A DNA stretch of 64,000 bases from positions 1 to 64,000 of the forward strand of contig CANLCT010000010.1 in the NCBI GenBank assembly GCA_947489195.1, given 5' to 3'. The DNA comes from an uncultured Aquimarina sp. GTDB lineage: Bacteria; Bacteroidota; Bacteroidia; Flavobacteriales; Flavobacteriaceae. The first letter of the stretch is position 1. Each line of letters begins with the position of its first letter. The notes below the pieces were generated by a model that made no database searches, was not told where the DNA came from, and worked only from the letters and a program-made list of their open reading frames with translations. Both the position numbers and the translations under genes were made by a program. Shown here piece by piece: positions 7,629 to 16,207 of the stretch.

Positions 7629-9958
7629 TGTATACATCAACACAAATAGATAGGCGAAGTTTTATTAAAAAAATGGCAATACTGTCAGCTATGACTGCAG
7701 CAGCTTCTATGTTTCCGGGTATTATTTTTGCCAAAGAACAAGAAGCAGGTATTCCTGCAGGCGCAAATTTAGATTGGAAAAAAGCGCCTTGTCGGTTTTG
7801 TGGAGTTGGCTGTGGTGTTTTAATTGGAACAGAAAATGGAAAGGCTATAGCCGTAAAAGGAGACCCAAAATCACCTGTAAATAAAGGATTGTGCTGTGTC
7901 AAAGGCTACCATTCAATAATGGCATTATATGGTAAGGATAGATTGACGAAACCCTTAGTCAAAAAGAATGGAAAATATGTAGAAACTTCAATGAAAGAAG
8001 CCTTGGATTTGATTGCTTCTAAAATGCAAGAAACCATAAAAGATCACGGTAAAGATGCCGTTTCGATCTACGGATCTGGACAATGGACGATTCCTGATGG
8101 CTATGTAGCTTCAAAATTATTTAAAGGTTGTATAGGAACTAATAATGTAGAAGCCAATGCACGCTTATGTATGGCAACGGCTGTAACCGGTTTTTTAACT
8201 TCTTTTGGTATCGATGAACCTATGGGATGTTATGAAGACATTGACTATGCAGATACCTTTTTCCTTTGGGGAAACAATATGGCAGAAATGCATCCTGTAT
8301 TATTTTCTCGCTTGTTAGATCAACGTTTAAAACGAGGAGTTAAAATCATTGATTTTGCTACGCGAACTACGCGAACAAGTATGGCTGCTGATAAAGCAAT
8401 TTTATTCAATCCACAATCAGATTTGGCTGTGGGTAATGCGATTTGTTATGAAATCATACATAATGGTTGGATGAATAAAGCCTTTGTAGAAGAGCATTGT
8501 AATTTTAGTAAGGGATTAACCAATATGGGGTATGGTCTTGAAGATAACTATAAATTTAAGGATAAGCCAGAAAAAATCGATTTTGAGGCTTATAAAGAAT
8601 TTTTAAAAGACTACACTCCTGAAAAAGTAACACAACTTACGGGTGTTTCCGTTAAGGATATTAAATACATGGCGGCTCAGTTTGCCGATCCTAACAAGAA
8701 AGTGATGTCTTTTTGGTGTATGGGTGCGAATCAACATTCGCGTGGTACTTGGATGAATAATATCATTTATAATATTCATTTACTAACAGGAAAAATCTCA
8801 GAACCTGGAAACAGTCCATTCTCCTTAACCGGACAACCCAGTGCTTGCGGTACGGTAAGAGAAGTAGGTACTTTAACCCATAAGCTTCCACACGGTGTGG
8901 TAATGAATAAAAAACACCGAGAGTTTGCAGCAAAAATATGGGATATTCCTGTAACAAATATTGATCCAAAACCAACCTATCATACGGTAGAAATGTTTCG
9001 TGCTTTAGATAGAGGAGATATTCGTTTTATGTGGATTCAGGTAACCAATCCAATGGTATCCATGCCAAAATTAAAGCGCTATAGAGATGGTGCGAAAAAG
9101 GAAGGACGTTTTATTGTAGTTTCGGATGTTTACCCTACACCAACTACTGATATTGCTGATGTGATATTGCCATCTGCTATGTGGATAGAGCGCGAAGGTA
9201 TGTATGGAAACTCTGAGCGACGTACTCAATACTTCGAACAAATGGTAAATCCTCCAGGAGAGGCAATGAGCGATACTTGGCAATTAATTGAAGTGGCTAA
9301 GCGTATGGGGTTTGAAAAACAATTCTATTACAAAGAGGAAACACATATTGAAGAAATATATAATGAATATCGAAAACATCACGTAGGGAAGAAACACAAT
9401 ATGGCACCACTTGAAGCCTTAAAGGCAGAATCAGGAGTTTTGTGGCCTTATGTAGATGGAAAATCTACGCAATGGCGTTTTAATGCTAAATATGACCCCG
9501 CTTGTACTAACGGAAAAGATTTTCATTTTTATGGCAAACCCGATGGCAAAGCTATTATTTGGCAACGTCCTTATGAACCCGCTGCGGAAGAACCCGATCA
9601 AGAATATCCATATTGGTTAGGAACTGGGCGTGTAGTGGAACATTGGCATACAGGATCAATGACACGTAGGATTCCTGTGTTACATAAATCTATGCCACAG
9701 GGGTATGTGGAACTGAATCCAAATGATGCTAAACGATTACAGATTAAAACTGGGGATAAGGTAAAGTTAACCACCCGTCGTGGTGAAATCACATTACCAG
9801 CTTCGGTAGATGAAAGAGGTGTTCCAGCACCAATGCAAGTTTTTGTACCATTTTTTGATGAAAGTATGTTGATTAATGACCTTACTTTAGATTCTTTTTG
9901 TCCGATTTCTAAAGAACCAGACTATAAAAAATGTGCTGTAAAGGTTGAAAAAGCTTAA
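7628..9958 (+). CDS. napA: Periplasmic nitrate reductase catalytic subunit NapA
   Basis: A 776-aa molybdopterin (bis-MGD) enzyme reducing nitrate to nitrite in the periplasm. The twin-arginine signal DRRSFIKKMA is at about 8-17. A [4Fe-4S] motif CRFCGVGCGV starts near residue 56, with the fourth Cys in CCVKGYH. The predicted Mo-ligand Cys lies in ARLCMATAV, followed by the NapA signature DEPMGCYEDIDYAD and WGNNMAEMHP. C-terminal MGD-binding features include GTGRVVEHWHTGSMTRR. The length is close to the E. coli enzyme (about 830) but shorter, as usual in this phylum. Partners are the NapB-like cytochrome 3 bp downstream and the quinol-oxidising module behind it. Confidence 0.96.
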   Translation: MYTSTQIDRRSFIKKMAILSAMTAAASMFPGIIFAKEQEAGIPAGANLDWKKAPCRFCGVGCGVLIGTENGKAIAVKGDPKSPVNKGLCCVKGYHSIMALYGKDRLTKPLVKKNGKYVETSMKEALDLIASKMQETIKDHGKDAVSIYGSGQWTIPDGYVASKLFKGCIGTNNVEANARLCMATAVTGFLTSFGIDEPMGCYEDIDYADTFFLWGNNMAEMHPVLFSRLLDQRLKRGVKIIDFATRTTRTSMAADKAILFNPQSDLAVGNAICYEIIHNGWMNKAFVEEHCNFSKGLTNMGYGLEDNYKFKDKPEKIDFEAYKEFLKDYTPEKVTQLTGVSVKDIKYMAAQFADPNKKVMSFWCMGANQHSRGTWMNNIIYNIHLLTGKISEPGNSPFSLTGQPSACGTVREVGTLTHKLPHGVVMNKKHREFAAKIWDIPVTNIDPKPTYHTVEMFRALDRGDIRFMWIQVTNPMVSMPKLKRYRDGAKKEGRFIVVSDVYPTPTTDIADVILPSAMWIEREGMYGNSERRTQYFEQMVNPPGEAMSDTWQLIEVAKRMGFEKQFYYKEETHIEEIYNEYRKHHVGKKHNMAPLEALKAESGVLWPYVDGKSTQWRFNAKYDPACTNGKDFHFYGKPDGKAIIWQRPYEPAAEEPDQEYPYWLGTGRVVEHWHTGSMTRRIPVLHKSMPQGYVELNPNDAKRLQIKTGDKVKLTTRRGEITLPASVDERGVPAPMQVFVPFFDESMLINDLTLDSFCPISKEPDYKKCAVKVEKA

Positions 9959-9961
9959 GCT

Positions 9962-10663
9962 ATGAAAAAGAGATTAGGCTTCATATCACTTTTTACACTG
10001 CTCTTCATCGGGTTTATTTTAAATTGGGGATACAGTTATAAGCAAGGTTTAGAAAACGCTTATATTCCAGTTCCTGATGCTGAACCCACGCCAATAATTC
10101 CTTCCGAAAGAGGTGTTTTTTTACGTTCGGAAATGGCATTGGATTATGCAAAAATGCCTGTAGATGAAAATCATCAACGTAGCATGAAAACCTATTATAA
10201 TAACAGGGCTTTTTCTGGAGCACCACCTAGTATTCCGCATCCATTATTAAAAGGGGAAAGAGGTATGGGAGGAAAAGCCTGTTTACAATGTCACCAAAAT
10301 GGCGGATTTACGGAGCAGTTTAATGCTTACGCACCTGTGACTCCACATCCTGAGATGATTAATTGTAGACAATGTCATGTGGCTGAAAACACGAATACAG
10401 TATTTAAAGGAACTGATTTTGTAAAAGTAATTACAGCTAAAGTGGGTACTAATAATGCGCTACTAGGAAGTCCACCAGTGATCCCACATCAAATACAAAT
10501 GCGAGAAAATTGCTTGTCTTGCCATGCTGGACCTGCAGCTCCTAAAGAAATTAGAGTTACGCATCCTGAGCGTATTAATTGTCGTCAGTGTCATGTACCA
10601 ATGTTAGAAAATAGTAAGCTTACCGATTTGTTTTCGCGAACTAAAAATGTCACGAATGAGTAG
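9962..10663 (+). CDS. napB: NapB-like periplasmic cytochrome c, tetraheme by internal duplication
   Basis: A 233-aa cytochrome with an N-terminal membrane-anchor or signal segment (about 4-24). Classical NapB binds two haems; here there are four CxxCH motifs: ACLQCHQ, NCRQCHV, NCLSCHA and NCRQCHV. The unit PPSIPH...CLQCH...HPEMINCRQCHV recurs as PPVIPH...CLSCH...HPERINCRQCHV, each copy carrying the IPH His that precedes the first haem in NapB proteins. The gene therefore looks like a tandem duplication of the diheme domain. It should pass electrons to NapA. Its 3' end overlaps the next gene by 8 bp. Confidence 0.85.
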   Translation: MKKRLGFISLFTLLFIGFILNWGYSYKQGLENAYIPVPDAEPTPIIPSERGVFLRSEMALDYAKMPVDENHQRSMKTYYNNRAFSGAPPSIPHPLLKGERGMGGKACLQCHQNGGFTEQFNAYAPVTPHPEMINCRQCHVAENTNTVFKGTDFVKVITAKVGTNNALLGSPPVIPHQIQMRENCLSCHAGPAAPKEIRVTHPERINCRQCHVPMLENSKLTDLFSRTKNVTNE

Positions 10664-11276
10664 AGGAAATCAAATATATCTATTGGGATGCTTTTTTTTG
10701 TGTTCACTTTTTTCTTGTAAACATAGCGAAGAAGAATACCATAGTTTAACAGACAAAATAAAAGGAGAAAGCAAGAATTATAAGGGAACAACAATTTCTT
10801 CAGAAGCTTATTTGGAAGGGATTAAAACCGTTGAAATTACGGAAGGCGATCATACTTTTTTAATTCCTGAACGAAAGAGTCAAATTACCTATTTTGCTTG
10901 TACTGAGTGTCATTCCAAACCTTTAAAGGAATTAAAAGGAAAAGAGTATAAAAAAGCACATTGGGATATTAAGTTAATGCACGCCCAACAAGAAATAATG
11001 AATTGTACTACTTGCCATAACGGAAATGATATGGATCATTTAAAAAGCCTTACGGGAGAAGCTATTGATTTTAATAGAAGTTATAAGCTATGTAGCCAAT
11101 GTCATAGTCCTCAGTTTGAAGATTGGAAAGGCGGTGCACACGGAAAAAATATAGGAGGTTGGTCGTTACCAAGAGCCGCGATGACTTGTGTGAATTGTCA
11201 CAATCCGCATAAGCCTCAAATTGAATCGAGATGGCCATCGAGGTTTAATACGCAAAAAGTAAAAGAAAGAGAATAA
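10656..11276 (+). CDS. Tetraheme c-type cytochrome lipoprotein of the nap operon
   Basis: The start chosen is the second ATG (MSRGNQIY), giving 206 aa; an ATG three codons earlier is also possible. The signal peptide ends in the lipobox LFSCK, so the protein is probably lipid-anchored in the periplasm. Four haem motifs are present: ACTECHS, NCTTCHN, LCSQCHS and TCVNCHN. It has no NapC/NirT-type transmembrane anchor. With the following Fe-S and NrfD-like genes it resembles the cytochrome-FeS-NrfD layout of quinone reductase complex (Qrc) and alternative complex III, so I infer it carries electrons from the quinol module to NapB. Confidence 0.8.
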   Translation: MSRGNQIYLLGCFFLCSLFSCKHSEEEYHSLTDKIKGESKNYKGTTISSEAYLEGIKTVEITEGDHTFLIPERKSQITYFACTECHSKPLKELKGKEYKKAHWDIKLMHAQQEIMNCTTCHNGNDMDHLKSLTGEAIDFNRSYKLCSQCHSPQFEDWKGGAHGKNIGGWSLPRAAMTCVNCHNPHKPQIESRWPSRFNTQKVKERE

Positions 11277-11316
11277 TCCAGTAACATTTTATTGTTATTA
11301 CAATACAACATAAACT

Positions 11317-12513
11317 ATGAGTGGAATTGGAAAATATTTTAAGTTAAATCTAAATAGTAAAACCAAGCAAACTTCAAGTGGAGGATCTTGTGGTTGCGGA
11401 AGTACTTCAGGCGGATGTGGTTCTCATAAAAAAGAAGCTACTCCTGTTCAATCATCTTGCGGTTGTGGAAGCAGTTCTGGGGGTTGTGGCTCTCATAAAA
11501 CTCCCGAGATCAGTGAACAAGAATTTTATGAAGCAGCAGTTAATGCATCTATTGGTCAAGAACATAAAAAAGATGGTTTTGAGCAGGTATTTGATGTGAA
11601 AATGGATCGCCGTACTGCTTTTAGAAAATTAACCGCTAGTCTGTTGATAGGAGCTGGAGCAGTAAGTACCTCTTGTAGTGTGACTACAGGAGATGATACT
11701 AAAGAAAAAGCACAGATAGATTGGGAAGAACAGTTTAAAGGAAACTATAAATTGATGACCGATGAGGAACGAAATGCTACGGTTACTAGATTGGTACGTT
11801 CTTATGAATTACGCAAAAAGGAAAACATAACGATGAAATCCACAGATGCCGCAAAAGAGGTACTGTTTGGATATGCATTTAATATATCTAAATGCCAAGG
11901 ATATATGGATTGTGTGAATGCCTGTGTGGAAGAAAACAATCAGGATAGAAATTCTGAAATGCAATATATCCGTATTCACGAAATGAAGGACGGAGAAGGC
12001 TTTAAGTTTAATGAAGCGGATGATAATTATTACCACGAAGTTCCTGCTGAAGGACATTTTTATATGGGAACCCAGTGTTTTCATTGTGATAATCCACCTT
12101 GTGTAGACGTTTGTCCAGTACAAGCTACTTGGCGAGAAGATGATGGCTTAGTGGTGATTGATTATGATTGGTGTGTAGGCTGTAGATATTGTATGGCAGC
12201 ATGTCCTTACGATGGACGCCGATTTAATTGGGATAAACCAGAAGTTCCTGAAGCGGAAATAAATAAAGACCAACACTATTTAGGTAACCGAATGCGTAAG
12301 AAAGGAGTAATGGAAAAATGTACTTTTTGTGTACAGCGTTCACGTTCAGGAAAAGATCCTGCTTGCGTAGAGGCTTGTCCAACAGGAGCGCGAATCTTTG
12401 GTAATTTATTAGACCCTAATAGTACGATTAGATGGGTTTTAGAAAATAAAAAGGTGTTTAGACTTAAAGAAGATTTAGGTACGGAACCTAAGTTCTGGTA
12501 TTTTATGGATTAA
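11317..12513 (+). CDS. 4Fe-4S dicluster ferredoxin-like subunit (NrfC/PsrB/ActB type) with Cys-rich N-terminus
   Basis: A 398-aa protein. Residues about 22-62 hold two copies of a Gly/Cys repeat, SCGCGSTSGGCGSHK and SCGCGSSSGGCGSHK. Then comes a twin-arginine-like segment DRRTAFRKLTASLL (about 92-105) running to a lipobox-like STSCS. The C-terminal half binds Fe-S clusters: CFHCDNPPCVDVCP, CVGCRYCMAACP and CTFCVQ-x8-CVEACP are complete. The first site, CQGYMDCVNAC, has Tyr where the second Cys normally sits, so it may hold a [3Fe-4S] cluster. It is the electron-transfer partner of the NrfD-like protein 15 bp downstream. Confidence 0.88.
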   Translation: MSGIGKYFKLNLNSKTKQTSSGGSCGCGSTSGGCGSHKKEATPVQSSCGCGSSSGGCGSHKTPEISEQEFYEAAVNASIGQEHKKDGFEQVFDVKMDRRTAFRKLTASLLIGAGAVSTSCSVTTGDDTKEKAQIDWEEQFKGNYKLMTDEERNATVTRLVRSYELRKKENITMKSTDAAKEVLFGYAFNISKCQGYMDCVNACVEENNQDRNSEMQYIRIHEMKDGEGFKFNEADDNYYHEVPAEGHFYMGTQCFHCDNPPCVDVCPVQATWREDDGLVVIDYDWCVGCRYCMAACPYDGRRFNWDKPEVPEAEINKDQHYLGNRMRKKGVMEKCTFCVQRSRSGKDPACVEACPTGARIFGNLLDPNSTIRWVLENKKVFRLKEDLGTEPKFWYFMD

Positions 12514-12527
12514 TTGTACAATAAATA

Positions 12528-13745
12528 ATGAAGACACTCAAAGTTTTTGGAAATTTGGTTAGAGATAGCCTCGATACCATTACAAAAGGCTCTTGGAAAT
12601 ACCTTGTGTGGATGGGGTTCCTGACTTTTGTGATGTTAGTAGGTATGTATTGTTATTCGATACAATTAGAGCATGGTCTTAGTGTTACAGGAATGACTGA
12701 TCGGGTGAGTTGGGGATTGTATATTTCTAATTTCACCTTTTTAGTAGGGGTTGCTGCTGCCGCGGTGATGTTGGTAATGCCCACTTATGTATTAAAGGAT
12801 ATTGATTTTAAACAAGCGGTACTTATTGGTGAGGGTTTAGCTGTTGCCGCCCTAATTATGTGTTTGGCATTTGTTGTGGCAGATATGGGAGGATCTTCAG
12901 TATTGTGGCATATGATTCCTGGAATTGGAGTGTTTAACTTCCCGGCATCCATGCTTACTTGGGATGTAATTGTACTCAATGGATATCTATTTATAAATAT
13001 TACCATTCCATTGTATATTTTATTTAGGCATTATCAAGGTAAGGATGCCAACCCTAAAGTATATGTACCCGGTGCGGTATTATCTGTTTTTTGGGCAGTG
13101 GGAATTCATTTGGTTACTGCTTTTTTATACCAAGGTTTACAAGCCCGTCCATTTTGGAATAATGCACTCTTGGGGCCTCGTTTTTTAGCCTCTGCTTTTG
13201 CCGCTGGGCCTGCATTAATTATTTTAGTGTTGGCTATTATCCGAAATTTTACGGAGTTTAAAATTGAAGATAAAACCCTCAAAAAAATAGCACTTATTGT
13301 TACGGTAGCAGCACAAATTAATTTAATTATGTTGGTTTCTGAATTGTTTAAAGAATTTTATGCCCCTACACATCATAGTGAAAGTGCTTATTATTTATTT
13401 TTTGGATTGCACGGAAAAACGGCTTTATTACCATGGATTTGGACTGCAATTCCGATGAATGTACTAGCCACTATATTACTTACATTTGGGAAGCTACGAA
13501 ACAACTTTAAGGTTTTATATTTTTGCTGTGTTCTCTTATTTGTAGCTATTTGGATTGAAAAAGGGTTCGGTTTAATTGTACCCGGATTTATCCCTGGGCC
13601 TTATGGTAAAATTGCTGAATATACGCCTACAGGGATTGAAATAGGAGTTACACTAGGGATTTGGGCATTAGGTGCTTTTGTATTTACAATACTAGCAAAA
13701 ACCGCTATTGGAATCGAAACAGGCAAACTCAGATATAGAAAATAA
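12528..13745 (+). CDS. NrfD/PsrC-family membrane quinol dehydrogenase subunit
   Basis: A 405-aa integral membrane protein with about nine to ten hydrophobic helices from residue 22 to 395, matching the NrfD/PsrC/ActC family length. The segment WGLYISNFTFLVGVAAAAV and the TWDVIVLNGYLF helix fit family patterns near the quinone site. NrfD proteins oxidise menaquinol and pass electrons to the partner Fe-S protein, encoded just upstream. Here they would feed the tetraheme lipoprotein, NapB and NapA. No napC, napG or napH is present, so this is the likely quinol-to-Nap route. Confidence 0.9.
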   Translation: MKTLKVFGNLVRDSLDTITKGSWKYLVWMGFLTFVMLVGMYCYSIQLEHGLSVTGMTDRVSWGLYISNFTFLVGVAAAAVMLVMPTYVLKDIDFKQAVLIGEGLAVAALIMCLAFVVADMGGSSVLWHMIPGIGVFNFPASMLTWDVIVLNGYLFINITIPLYILFRHYQGKDANPKVYVPGAVLSVFWAVGIHLVTAFLYQGLQARPFWNNALLGPRFLASAFAAGPALIILVLAIIRNFTEFKIEDKTLKKIALIVTVAAQINLIMLVSELFKEFYAPTHHSESAYYLFFGLHGKTALLPWIWTAIPMNVLATILLTFGKLRNNFKVLYFCCVLLFVAIWIEKGFGLIVPGFIPGPYGKIAEYTPTGIEIGVTLGIWALGAFVFTILAKTAIGIETGKLRYRK

Positions 13746-13766
13746 TTAAAGAAAAATAATAAGTAT

Positions 13767-14177
13767 ATGAGTTTTAAAAATAATTTGTTAATTATATATT
13801 TTGGTTTTTTTTCACTGATTATGCTTGGACAAAAAGTAACCGAGGAAAAAGAGAGTAAACCAGCTTTAGAGATTTTCCAAAAGAAGGAAACTGACTACAT
13901 TAAGAATTGGATAAAAAACTTGGTATTGGATGGAAAAATGACTCCAGAAACAACAGAACGGTTCACTATTATTACTTCATATTATGGCTTAAAAATGAAA
14001 CAGCTAGGAGAAGATCCTAAACTAAGTAAAGTAGAAATAATTGCTAGATTTAATACACTAATTAAAAAACAAAATAAGGAGTTTGAAAATATATTACCCA
14101 AAGATCAATTTGATAACTTCACCAAATTTTACGAAAAACTATCTTGGTCAGTAAATAAAAGGCTTAATCAACTATGA
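13767..14177 (+). CDS. Exported protein of unknown function, end of nap operon
   Basis: A 136-aa protein with an N-terminal hydrophobic signal (about 5-20, MLGQ) and a charged helical mature part (EIFQKKETDYIKNWIKNLVLDGKM, and FTKFYEKLSWSVNKRLNQL at the end). No cysteines, haem motif or known domain seen. It lies 21 bp after the NrfD-like gene on the same strand, so it is probably the last gene of the nap operon. The pattern KMTPETTERFTII recalls small periplasmic helical sensors, but no assignment is made. Confidence 0.6.
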   Translation: MSFKNNLLIIYFGFFSLIMLGQKVTEEKESKPALEIFQKKETDYIKNWIKNLVLDGKMTPETTERFTIITSYYGLKMKQLGEDPKLSKVEIIARFNTLIKKQNKEFENILPKDQFDNFTKFYEKLSWSVNKRLNQL

Positions 14178-14190
14178 AAGAAATCCATGT

Positions 14191-14210
14191 ATTATGTTAA
14201 CATAATTTTT
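14191..14210 (+). terminator. Possible terminator of the nap operon
   Basis: A 16-bp perfect palindrome (ATTATGTTAACATAAT, 14191-14206) followed by TTTT lies 13 bp past the last nap-operon stop. The stem has almost no loop and is AT-rich, so termination strength is uncertain. Confidence 0.35.
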
Positions 14211-14535
14211 ATAAGAAAATTTTAATTTCTAGTTCTTTTTTAGCTGGAGTTTTGTACTCCAAAATAGAGTTTTTTCTTTTGTAATTATACTAGTTCACAT
14301 ATACACTGGTTACAGTTTTGCCCTCTAAAATACTTTTAAACCTGTATCGATTAGTATATTCATATTTTAGTGTTTTAAAGAAAGATTCTGATATCGCATT
14401 ATTCCAACAATTCCCTTTTCTACTCATGCTTTGTACTATTTTATTATTTTGATAAAATAAATTATTCATTTGGCTTTATGCGTATTGTACGCCTCTATCA
14501 GAATGAAATATATGATCTGTTGTTATTTCTCTTTT
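14209..14535 (-). pseudogene. IS3-family transposase (OrfB) C-terminal remnant
   Basis: Translating the minus strand from 14535 gives, in one frame, DHIFHSDRGVQYA, then stop, [33 protein letters not shown], then stop, and YNYKRKNSILEYKTPAKKEL. These are the classical rve/integrase C-terminal motifs of IS3-family transposases (HSDRG..Y, SMSRKGN, YN..R.HS.L.Y.TP). Two in-frame stops (TAA after VQYA; TAG after VYVN) and a missing N-terminal half show that it is dead. No terminal repeats were identified. It lies between the nap operon and the sulfur locus, marking an old insertion point. Confidence 0.88.
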
Positions 14536-14572
14536 TTAATCAGAAAGCTTTTCAAACTAATAAAAAAGTTAA

Positions 14573-14986
14573 TTAATGAGGCAATTTATCTTTTAACAAG
14601 CCATATAAAAAAGTGCCCATTATAGAAGCTCCTATTACAATTAAAATGGGCACATACCCTACCCCTAACAAGGTAAACATGGGTCCTGGGCAAGCACCAG
14701 CTAAAGCCCAACCTAATCCAAAGATTATTCCACCAACTAAATAGCGAATAATCCCTTTTTCTTTAGGTAGAAAATTGATTTTTTGCCCATAAAAAGATTT
14801 TATATGAAAACGCTTGATACATTGAATCATTATAACTCCAATTACCAATGCAGATCCTATAATGCCATACATATGAAATGAATCAAATTTGAACATTTCA
14901 TAAATACGAAACCAAGAAGCAGCTTCTGATTTAAACATTGTAATACCAAATAAAATACCGATAAATAAATATGTAATTGTTCTCAT
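14573..14986 (-). CDS. YeeE/YedE-family half-transporter (DUF6691-type)
   Basis: A 137-aa membrane protein with about four helices and the family motif GLGWALAGACPGP (about 95-107), where the GxCPGP Cys lies in the pore of YeeE/YedE sulfur-compound channels. Single-domain members pair with a second half. Here the partner is encoded immediately upstream (3-bp gap). Family members such as TsuA import thiosulfate; the substrate here is inferred only as a small sulfur species from the neighbouring sulfurtransferase genes. It shares the Crp/Fnr-type operator at 15595-15608. Confidence 0.85.
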   Translation of the reverse strand: MRTITYLFIGILFGITMFKSEAASWFRIYEMFKFDSFHMYGIIGSALVIGVIMIQCIKRFHIKSFYGQKINFLPKEKGIIRYLVGGIIFGLGWALAGACPGPMFTLLGVGYVPILIVIGASIMGTFLYGLLKDKLPH

Positions 14987-14989
14987 CTC

Positions 14990-15547
14990 TTAAAATAGTA
15001 AAGGAAAAATAAAATGAATCATTAATAGACCTCCGATAAAGAACCCTATAACAGCAACTAAAGAAGGGGCTTGCAAATTACTTAATCCAGAAATTGCGTG
15101 ACCAGAAGTACACCCCCCAGCATAACGTGCACCAAACCCAACCAACAAACCGCCAATAGCTAAAAGCAATACATTTTTTAAATTTAATAATGCATTTGTG
15201 TCAAATAATTCTGTTGGGAGGTATGCTGCTCCAGCACTTTTAAAACCTAAAACTTTTAAATCAGAAATTGTATCTGGATTAATTAATACCGCTGTATCTA
15301 CACTTAAAAAATTTGATCCGATAAAACCACCTATGATAGCTCCAAGAACAACAATTAAGTTCCATTTTTGTGATTTCCAGTCGAATTTAAAAAAGCTTAC
15401 TTTATTACCAGCTCCACAAATAGTACATAGCGTGCGTAAGTTTGAAGACATTCCAAAATTTTTATCTACCATTATAAGTAGAAACATAATAAAAGCTATC
15501 ATTGGGCCAGCCACATACCAAGGCCACGGTTCGTATATCCAGTTCAT
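14990..15547 (-). CDS. YeeE/YedE-family half-transporter
   Basis: A 185-aa membrane protein with about five helices. It has the signature FGARYAGGCTSGHAISGL (about 138-155), including the conserved Cys of the GGCTSGH loop, and a short TICGAG motif (about 41-46) near the N-terminus. It forms a two-gene operon with the smaller YeeE/YedE half downstream. In many Bacteroidota such pairs sit beside MBL-rhodanese and Crp genes. The likely role is uptake or export of thiosulfate or a related sulfane compound. The start lies 48 bp from the palindromic operator. Confidence 0.88.
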   Translation of the reverse strand: MNWIYEPWPWYVAGPMIAFIMFLLIMVDKNFGMSSNLRTLCTICGAGNKVSFFKFDWKSQKWNLIVVLGAIIGGFIGSNFLSVDTAVLINPDTISDLKVLGFKSAGAAYLPTELFDTNALLNLKNVLLLAIGGLLVGFGARYAGGCTSGHAISGLSNLQAPSLVAVIGFFIGGLLMIHFIFPLLF

Positions 15548-15564
15548 ATTGTTTATTTAAAAGC

Positions 15565-15608
15565 TAAATAAACAATAATTACAAATAATAGTAAGTAACT
15601 AATGTTAC
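15565..15608 (-). promoter_or_regulatory. Crp/Fnr-type operator and -7 box for the YeeE/YedE pair
   Basis: GTAACTAATGTTAC (15595-15608) is an inverted repeat of pattern GTAAC-N4-GTTAC. The -7 position, 36.5 bp from the centre, holds TTTATTTA (15572-15565), a weak match to TAnnTTTG. Four other promoters in the window share the palindrome and the spacing. A further GTTAC follows at 15618-15622. Confidence 0.65.
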
Positions 15609-15614
15609 ACAATA

Positions 15615-16106
15615 TTAGTTACTTTTAAAAAAATTAGGAAAAAACCGACCACTACTTTTTTTATATGTTTCATACGTTATAAAAGTAATTTTTAAACGTC
15701 GCTCTTCATACGATGATTTAAAATGAAAAAGGATGTAAAGTAACATTGAAATAATGATTTTATAAAGTGATACTATGTATAAACCATAGCCAAAAGTTAT
15801 AAAAATAATGCCTGCATATATTGGATGTCTTATGAATTTATAAATGCCATTAGTAATAAGTGTTGCATTAGATTTTGGAGATGGGAAAGGTGAGAGCTTT
15901 GTATTTAATTGTAGTAGTGCTATTAAAGCGATTAAAGCACCTATAAGAGTTATACTTATGCCAATAATTTTGAAAGTTTCAAAATCATTAATTCGAATTA
16001 AATCTGCATTGAATGAGTAAGCTACAAATAATAGTAATTGTATAATAACGTATATATAATCTCTACTTCCTAATTGCATATGTCTAAAAATCAATCTCTT
16101 TATCAC
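15615..16106 (-). CDS. Isoprenylcysteine/phospholipid methyltransferase-like membrane protein (ICMT/PEMT family)
   Basis: A 163-aa membrane protein with about four helices. The C-terminal half has the ICMT/PEMT signature LITNGIYKFIRHPIYAGI (about 85-102) with the RHP motif that binds S-adenosylmethionine, and the later SYEERRLK (about 136-143) with the conserved E-E/R pair. The substrate cannot be told from sequence; bacterial members methylate diverse lipids or small molecules. It lies on the same strand as the YeeE/YedE pair, but the operator between them suggests separate transcription. Confidence 0.75.
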   Translation of the reverse strand: MIKRLIFRHMQLGSRDYIYVIIQLLLFVAYSFNADLIRINDFETFKIIGISITLIGALIALIALLQLNTKLSPFPSPKSNATLITNGIYKFIRHPIYAGIIFITFGYGLYIVSLYKIIISMLLYILFHFKSSYEERRLKITFITYETYKKSSGRFFPNFFKSN

Positions 16107-16207
16107 TTTTAATCTAATATAAATATCAACATAGATATTTTAAACTAAACTCTTATTATAAAAAACTTATACGATTTATAAGATATACATTTACTATATA
16201 TAATAAA

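Noticed and set aside
7621..7902. 93-codon minus-strand frame over napA start
   Set aside because: Antisense shadow of the NapA N-terminus with no independent support.
15198..15560. 120-codon plus-strand frame over the YeeE/YedE gene
   Set aside because: Antisense shadow of the membrane protein gene at 14990-15547; no signal or domain.
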